DNA from: Ascochyta rabiei
Taxonomy: Eukaryota > Ascomycota > Dothideomycetes > Pleosporales > Didymellaceae
Reading direction: 5' to 3'
Length of the DNA: 64,000 bases
Assembly (NCBI RefSeq): GCF_004011695.2
Contig: NC_082412.1
Location: forward strand, 992,001 to 1,056,000
In this document: positions 58,900 to 64,000 of the stretch, one piece after another
How the letters are laid out: each line of letters opens with the position of its first letter
Numbering within the stretch: position 1 is the first letter of the stretch
Translations under genes and position numbers: made by a program
Notes under the pieces: generated by a model
What the model was told of the DNA's origin: nothing
Seen by the model: the letters and a program-made list of their open reading frames with translations, nothing else
Databases searched by the model: none

Positions 58900-59579
58900 T
58901 ATTATATACTATACTACTGTATATAAGGCTAAAGTAGGCTAATGTAAGCTATAATAGGGTAGAGGTTTAGTGTGGTCTTAGTAGAGTAATCCGCTTACCT
59001 GTTTAATCTACTTACTTGTAGAGTACGTTAGTATAATAGCTTAATAGACTAATAATTAGAGAATATATCCCAAGACTTGTACAAATACTGGGCCTTAAAA
59101 AAGTATGTTCTAGATTTATCTAGTAAACAAGACTCTATCCTGTGCCTTAGCTGCTAAGTTTAGCGTGCTTATATTATATCTTAGCATACCGTATTATATA
59201 AGGCGTCTGTCCCTAAGCTAGCTTAATAGATTTAAGGTGTAGCGTACGCTTCTTAAAGTATCTATGCTAGTTATATGCGTCCTATTTTAGCATAAACGCG
59301 TCCCTTTATTTAGTCTAGGAGTGCGGAGCTGCGCTAAGCGTTGTGCTGGCCTAAATAGCAGCATTTGCAACACCACAGCAAATATAGAGCCAACCAGTTA
59401 AGTACTGGCGCAAACTAACCCTATAGATGTGCCTGCAGACTAGGCTTCCCTTGTAGCCACCAAAGAATAGATATCCTACCATACCCGCTACTACTAGGAG
59501 CACAGACAACCTTTAATAAACGAGAAGGCTTAAGGCCAGCAATACCTTACCCCACCTAAAAAGAAAGCTCTTGTTGCTT

Positions 59580-59797
59580 TTACATTATAGATAGGTGCAG
59601 TTAGGACTTCTATATGTGTTAAGTATATACCTACACTTGCCTTTTGCATTACTAGCTAACGTGCTACCAACTAACCCTCCTAACTACTAAACAAGAATTA
59701 GTCTCAGGTCTTCTGTTGCCGCCACCTACAGCTTAAATTAAGGAATAATAGGCCTATAATGTAGGAGCGTTATAATAATAGCATATATAACAAGGTA
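59580..59797 (+). pseudogene. Family H transposase, DNA-binding domain part
   Basis: The frame reads NKN.SQVFCRRHLQLKLRNNRPI and ERYNNSIYNKV. It matches the CENP-B/Tc5-type helix-turn-helix of pogo transposases (W...F..RHPELK.R......R...NIYDKV). It is interrupted by RIP stops and then by element F. Confidence 0.55.
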
Positions 59798-61661
59798 ACG
59801 TACCCCACAGACGAGCCGGTCACTGGACGAGTCGGTCACTTTTGCCAAGCCCCTACCAAACTACCCTTCACATACTAATGCCTTCTTAACAACACTATTT
59901 AGACGCGTTAAAAGAAGCTTAGATACAGCTTGCGCTTTAGGCTCTTAAACAAGACGCGAATCTCTCTTAGTAACGCGCTGCAGCTATCTACAGAGTCTCT
60001 TAAACAACACTAAGCAACTAACACGCAGGACAACCTTTACGCGCTAATTCTATAGCCAACTTACAGAAGCTAGACAATAATAAGAAGAAGGTGATTGTTA
60101 AACATGTTCTTAAGCTAGACGCGCGAGGGTTTTCCTCTCAGCTCTTAGATGTGGCTACTATAGCCAATTCTTTGCGCGCTAAGCGTAATCTAGGTCCTGT
60201 TAGCGCAAACTGGCCTAGTACGTTTGTTAAGCAGCACCTAGAGCTTATAGTTAAGTTTAATTGCAAGTACAACTACAAGAGAGCCCTCTATAAGGATCCT
60301 AAGGTTCTACAGAGCTAGTTTAGCCTAGTAGCTAACACTAAAGCTAAGTATAGTATCTAGGATAAAGACACATACAACTTTAACAAGACAGGCTTCATAA
60401 TAGGCCAGATCTCCCCAGGAGCAGTTGTTACAGCTTCAGAACAACAAGGTCGGCCAAAGGCTGTCCAACCAGGCAACTGGGAGTGGGCTACGGCTATAGT
60501 AGGCATTAATGCCAAAGGATAGGCTATTCCTGCCTTCCTTATCTTTAAGGCCTACTACCACCTCTCTGCCTGGTACAAAGAAGAGGATCTGCCTTAAGAC
60601 TGGGTTATTGGAGTCTCTGATAACGGCTGGACTACTAACAAGCTTGGTCTGGACTAGATAAGCCACTTTGACAGGCATACAAAGGAGCGTACTGTTAGCA
60701 CCTACTGTTTGCTTATTATTAATAGTTATAAGAGCCACAACTCTCTTAAATTCTAGCAGTACTGTAAGGATAGCAAGATAATTACTCTTTGCTTGCCTTT
60801 CTACTTATTACACCTTACACAGCCTCTTAATGTAGCTTGTTTTGCTGCTTTAAAGAAGGCGTATAGGCGCTAAGCCAAAATACTTATACATAACCAGATT
60901 AACTACATTATAAAGACAGAGTTTCTACTATACTTTATACGCGCCTACAACGCTGCAATTACTTCTAGGAATATCTAGGGAGGGTTCTGAGGCGCTAGAC
61001 TGGTCCTGTTTGACCTATAACAGGTTATAAGCAGCCTTAATATAAAGCTGCGCACGCTATCACCACTACTACCCGTCAACAACAAGCTCTGGCAGTCGCA
61101 AACCCCAAGCAACACCCTTAAACTAGGGTCGCAATCAACGCTTGTGAAGACGAGGATTCAGAGGCATATAGATAGCTCGCCTACCTCTATAGTTAAAGCG
61201 TTTAAGAAGGTCTTAAAGGGGGCAGCTATAATTGCGCACAAGCTAGTGTTGGCACAACAGGAGATTGCTAAGCTTTAAGCTGCTAATAAGGCAGCTATAC
61301 AACAAAAATTACACAAAAGAAAGCAGGTTAAGAAAGAAGGTACTCTAGTAGTTAAAGAGGGCTAGCGATTAACAGCCCTAAAAGAGTTTAGGGCGCGTTG
61401 TGATAGTAAGAAGGCAAAGAAGCAGGTGCGCGCTGAAGTGGGTGAGCCTTCCTAAAGGCGCTGTGGACGGTGCAGTGAGACTAGATATAACGCGCGAACG
61501 TGTAAGAAAGAGGTAGAAGTAGTTTCTAAATAATATTACAGACTGTACTGCAGTTTGTAGTGTTAATTTAGGTTATTTTAGGTTATAATGGGGTGGAGTT
61601 TGGTAGGGGCTTGGCAAAAGTGACCGACTCGTCCGGTGACTGGCTCGTCTGTAGGGTACGT
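59798..61661 (+). mobile_element. Complete pogo-like DNA transposon, family F
   Basis: It is 1864 bp with TA duplications at 59796-59797 and 61662-61663. The terminal inverted repeat starts ACGTACCCCACA and holds GACGAG(C/T)CGGTCACT twice, 16 bp apart. The transposase frame is 59878-61533. It is homologous to family A but with different termini. It is less RIPped than its neighbours. Confidence 0.92.
59878..61533 (+). pseudogene. Family F pogo-like transposase, stop-interrupted
   Basis: The frame is 552 codons with no length change, interrupted by roughly a dozen stops. The region 60091-60318 is open and covers the helix-turn-helix (NWPSTFVKQHLELIVKFNCKY, here shortened to its core: NWPSTFVK and FNCKYNYKRAL). 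DDE sites read NFNKTGFIIG, then GVSDNGWTTNKLGLD, INSYKSHNS and LTQPLNVACF. All three catalytic Asp positions therefore appear as Asn, each reachable by one G-to-A RIP event. The C-terminal knuckle reads CGRCSETRYNARTC (C-x2-C-x4-Y-x4-C; His replaced by Tyr, a C-to-T change). It is dead as read, but close to an intact family. Confidence 0.8.
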
Positions 61662-61663
61662 TA

Positions 61664-62640
61664 GTATGTTAGTTTAATATAATTAACGAGGAACTCTGTA
61701 GACTAAATGTCTTACTAGAGAACGTATATAATATAGATAAGACAGGCATTATGCTTTCTATGCTTAGCTCTGTTAAAGTTCTTATAGGTAAGGATAATAG
61801 ACAGGACTATAGAGGAACTAGCACAAAGCAGACAATAGTAACCGCTATTAAATGCGTGTTAGCACGCAGTAAGTATCTTAATCTAATGATTATCTGGCCT
61901 GCGTCTACTTACAGGAGTAACTAGATAACACACCCTACTTCTAGATAGTTTTACAGTCTCTCTAAAACAGGTAATAATAACTCTTTTATCAGCCTAAAGT
62001 AGATTAAATAAGTCTTTAACCCTTAGACTAAAATTTGTGCTAATAGGAAACTACAGATACTTATCTGCAATAGCTTTAGAACACATAAAACCCTTAAGAT
62101 TATTAAATTCTGCCTAGAGAACAACATTATTCTATATAGACTGCCCTCTTATATATCTTATAAGACACAGCCCTATATTATCTTAGTTTTCAGGCCATTA
62201 AAGATAGTGTACTAAGATGAAGTTAAGCGCTGCTACTGTAGAGGCCTAACAAATGTTAATAAAGAACATTTTACTGCTATATAAAGTTGCGTAAGAGAAA
62301 GGGGATAATAAAGAGGAATATAATTATAGATTAGGCAAAGACTAGCCTGTTTCTGTTTAAGCTTTTAAGGGTTCTTTGTAATCTTATAAAGCCAGACGCT
62401 CTACTAATTATTTAGGTACCCTACAAAGTTAAAAGTACACAGAGTAGAGTAATTCAGACGCTAGTAACACCTATGGCATTAGAAGCCTTAACGTAACTGC
62501 TTACCTTTATTAAGTAAGATTCTTATAATAATAAGCTATACAAAATGCGTAGTTACAGATTAATCTAGAAGCTTACTAACACCGCTAAAAGGTCTATTAC
62601 TTAATAAGCCCTTAACTAGAATTACATTAGACTCCTTAAG
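61664..62640 (+). pseudogene. Family H transposase, catalytic domain, RIP-inactivated
   Basis: The frame resumes after element F with INEELCRLNVLLENVYNIDKTG (core: ENVYNIDKTG, first catalytic Asp kept, Glu changed to Lys). It continues with GKDNRQDYRGTSTKQTIVTAI, LMIIWPAST, LICNSFRTHKT (second Asp as Asn) and ENNIILYRLPSYISYKTQP. These match DDE_1 transposases of the pogo group. The third Asp region (ILVFRPLK) is changed. The remainder decays into stops before the Copia-1 LTR at 62683. Confidence 0.7.
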
Positions 62641-62682
62641 GCTGCTAATAATAAGGCTAGAACTTGCTAAAAAATAAGATCT

Positions 62683-62850
62683 TGTTAAATGAAAGGTATT
62701 AGAGAAATAGGTTAGGCGATATACCTGCCAAGAAACTGTGTAGAGGCCCCTACTAGAACCTAGATAAGATAAAGATCACCCTTACATAGAACAACAACAA
62801 AATTTCAATACATTATTATTAACCTATTACTATTACTATCTAATCTAATA
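62683..62850 (+). repeat. 5' LTR of the second Copia-1 copy
   Basis: It is 168 bp, begins TGTTAAATGAAAGG and ends CTAATCTAATA, where the last C of the usual TAACA end is T. It aligns without gaps with the LTR at 19511-19678. Confidence 0.9.
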
Positions 62851-62899
62851 ATTAAGAGTCTTACTGCCGCTACAATAAGCGCTAATAAAAAGCAAAATA

Positions 62900-64000
62900 G
62901 CGACTAGCCAAAGCTAGAGGGACGCGACGGTTATTCTTACCAACTTAAGCAACTAGGTCTCCTAGTACTACTAACTTAAGATTAAGTGCTAGTTGCAAGA
63001 TATATAGCTGCTAGCAGACCCTAAAGAGGTGTAACTCTAACGCATACAACTAAAGGCGCTACTACCTCTAGAGGTTACGTAATATAAACTAGTAATAAGT
63101 ATAAGTAACACCTTACCTATGTTATTATAGACTATCTAAGTAGGTTAAAGTAGAATGTGCAGAATAACACACAAAGTAATAGACATATTAATAACTACGC
63201 TGCAAACACCTATAATTGTAATATAGGTATTAGACCTCTTAGAAAAGAGATAAGAGGTATATAAAGAACATTATAAAGACTATAAGCCTTACCTTAAGTT
63301 ATACAAGATACTTAAGAAAGACTATTAAAATAAGAATAGTAAAATATTAAGAACAGTTAAGTATATTCTTATAACAGTAACACTATATCTACAGCTAAGC
63401 TACTACGTAGAAAACAGAACGCTGCACAAATAGATAACTGCCCTCTAAGACACTATTAGAGTAGATATAGATAAAGAACAGGCGCAAGTATAAGAAAGAT
63501 ACTACGCAGCACTTAGACTAATACAAACAACTGCAAATTAGGAGACATAGCTAAGTAAATATAATTAGACAGTAACTTAAGCTAAGACCCTTAAGGTAGC
63601 TAAGGTTATGCAAACATAAGCTGTTATTAATAATTTTCTAGGCTCTGTATCTAAGATAGCATTAACCTAGACTACAGCATTCTAAGGGCTAGGATATAAT
63701 AAGAAAGCTATTAATAGAAAAAGAATAATAAAACTCTTCTATAATTATATAAGCCTTTAATATCTACTAAGAGGGAAGCCTAAGAGCACCTTTATCGTAG
63801 GAGAGGCATTATACGCAGTAAGCAGTAAATCTAACTTAAACCTATAAAGGGACGCCTTTGGTAGAGAGCTAAGAGCCCTATCTAACAACAATTATTAAGG
63901 CTAGGGAAACTCTAGGCAAAATAAAAGAAGGATAGATAGCTAAACTGCTAGAACTAAGTAGTTCCTACAGAGGAATATAGTAAGAGCTGAAGATATATGT
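62900..64000 (+). pseudogene. Copia-1 gag (second copy), RIP-inactivated, truncated by the window
   Basis: It opens with KLEGRDGYSYQLKQ and runs to the start of the knuckle region (AEDIC) at the window end. It shares the positions of most stops with the first copy but not all; for example it reads acgcgacgg where the other reads acgcgatag. Confidence 0.7.

Larger units (their letters stand above)
56958..59028 (+). mobile_element. pogo-like DNA transposon, family A copy 5, carrying a solo LTR
   Basis: TA duplications lie at 56956-56957 and 59029-59030. The total length is 2071 bp; removing the 203-bp solo LTR and one 5-bp TSD copy leaves exactly 1863 bp, as in the other four copies. It is oriented opposite to copies 1-4. 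Terminal repeats are mutated (ACATACTCCACAG). It is the most heavily RIPped copy of the family apart from the inserted LTR. Confidence 0.92.
59031..62682 (+). mobile_element. pogo-like DNA transposon family H (partial), host of family F
   Basis: Transposase sequence of a family distinct from A, F, G and K reads on the plus strand on both sides of element F (59797/61662) and is cut at 62682 by the second Copia-1. The N-terminal and left limits are unclear; the left end may lie beyond family A copy 5. No terminal repeats could be assigned. Confidence 0.6.
62683..64000 (+). mobile_element. Second Copia-1 copy, 5' end, running off the window
   Basis: It has a 168-bp LTR followed by leader and gag matching Copia-1 (13.16-14.29 kb) closely over their whole length. 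It is inserted in family H. Integrase, RT and the 3' LTR are beyond the window. Confidence 0.9.

Noticed and set aside
60436..60738. 100-residue minus-strand frame
   Set aside because: It is antisense to the catalytic domain of the family F transposase, which is clearly plus-strand.
1..64000. Starship captain (DUF3435 tyrosine recombinase)
   Set aside because: I looked for the recombinase motifs in the unknown genes at 24.7, 29.3, 44.5 and 53.6 kb and saw none, so no captain is claimed.
1..64000. tRNA or rRNA genes
   Set aside because: No cloverleaf with A and B boxes and no rRNA core sequence was recognised on either strand by eye; a covariance-model search would settle it.

Overview
This window is a repeat-rich, A+T-rich accessory region from a filamentous ascomycete (Pezizomycotina; the element families would suit a Dothideomycete, but I cannot fix the order). 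Three things point there. Introns are short (46-57 nt) with GTATGT/GTAAGT donors. The transposons are Ty3/Gypsy, Ty1/Copia, Tad1-like LINE and pogo/Fot-like TA-target families. Almost every reading frame carries the mark of repeat-induced point mutation (RIP): CpA to TpA on either strand, turning CAG, CAA and TGG into TAG or TAA, so that whole proteins remain readable around dozens of nonsense codons.

Layout. 1-7.1 kb: minus-strand Gypsy element, heavily RIPped. 7.4-8.7 kb: 3' half of a pogo-like transposon (family K). 8.7-22.9 kb: a nested transposon stack. An old pogo-like element (family G) was split by a complete Copia element (Copia-1, TSD agtat), and four copies of a 1863-bp pogo-like element (family A) then landed beside or inside them. 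22.9-32.4 kb: lower-copy DNA with one intact small secreted protein gene and several RIP-killed genes: an unknown protein, a Zn2Cys6 regulator, a TPR (NLR-type) protein, a long charged protein and a truncated cupredoxin. 32.4-38.75 kb: Tad1-like LINE. 38.75-39.74 kb: truncated Copia-2. 39.74-47.6 kb: DUF3723-like gene, patatin-like phospholipase, an unknown two-exon gene and a 2EXR/F-box-like gene, all broken. 47.6-52.9 kb: complete, lightly mutated Copia-2 (TSD aaatt). 53.6-56.5 kb: two more broken genes. 57-64 kb: a second transposon stack (family A copy carrying a fresh solo LTR, family F inside family H, and the 5' end of another Copia-1).

The most interesting reading is that the low-copy blocks hold the company typical of Starship giant transposon cargo: a DUF3723 protein, a patatin-like phospholipase and an NLR-type TPR protein. 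All three carry RIP-type stops, as if the block had once been present in more than one copy. No captain (DUF3435 tyrosine recombinase) is visible, so this is a hypothesis. A second observation is that four different pogo-like families carry unrelated terminal sequences built the same way: a 8-14 bp motif repeated twice at a 16-17 bp period.

No tRNA, rRNA or CRISPR was found. Apart from the secreted protein gene at 23.1-23.4 kb, I would call nothing here a confidently functional gene.
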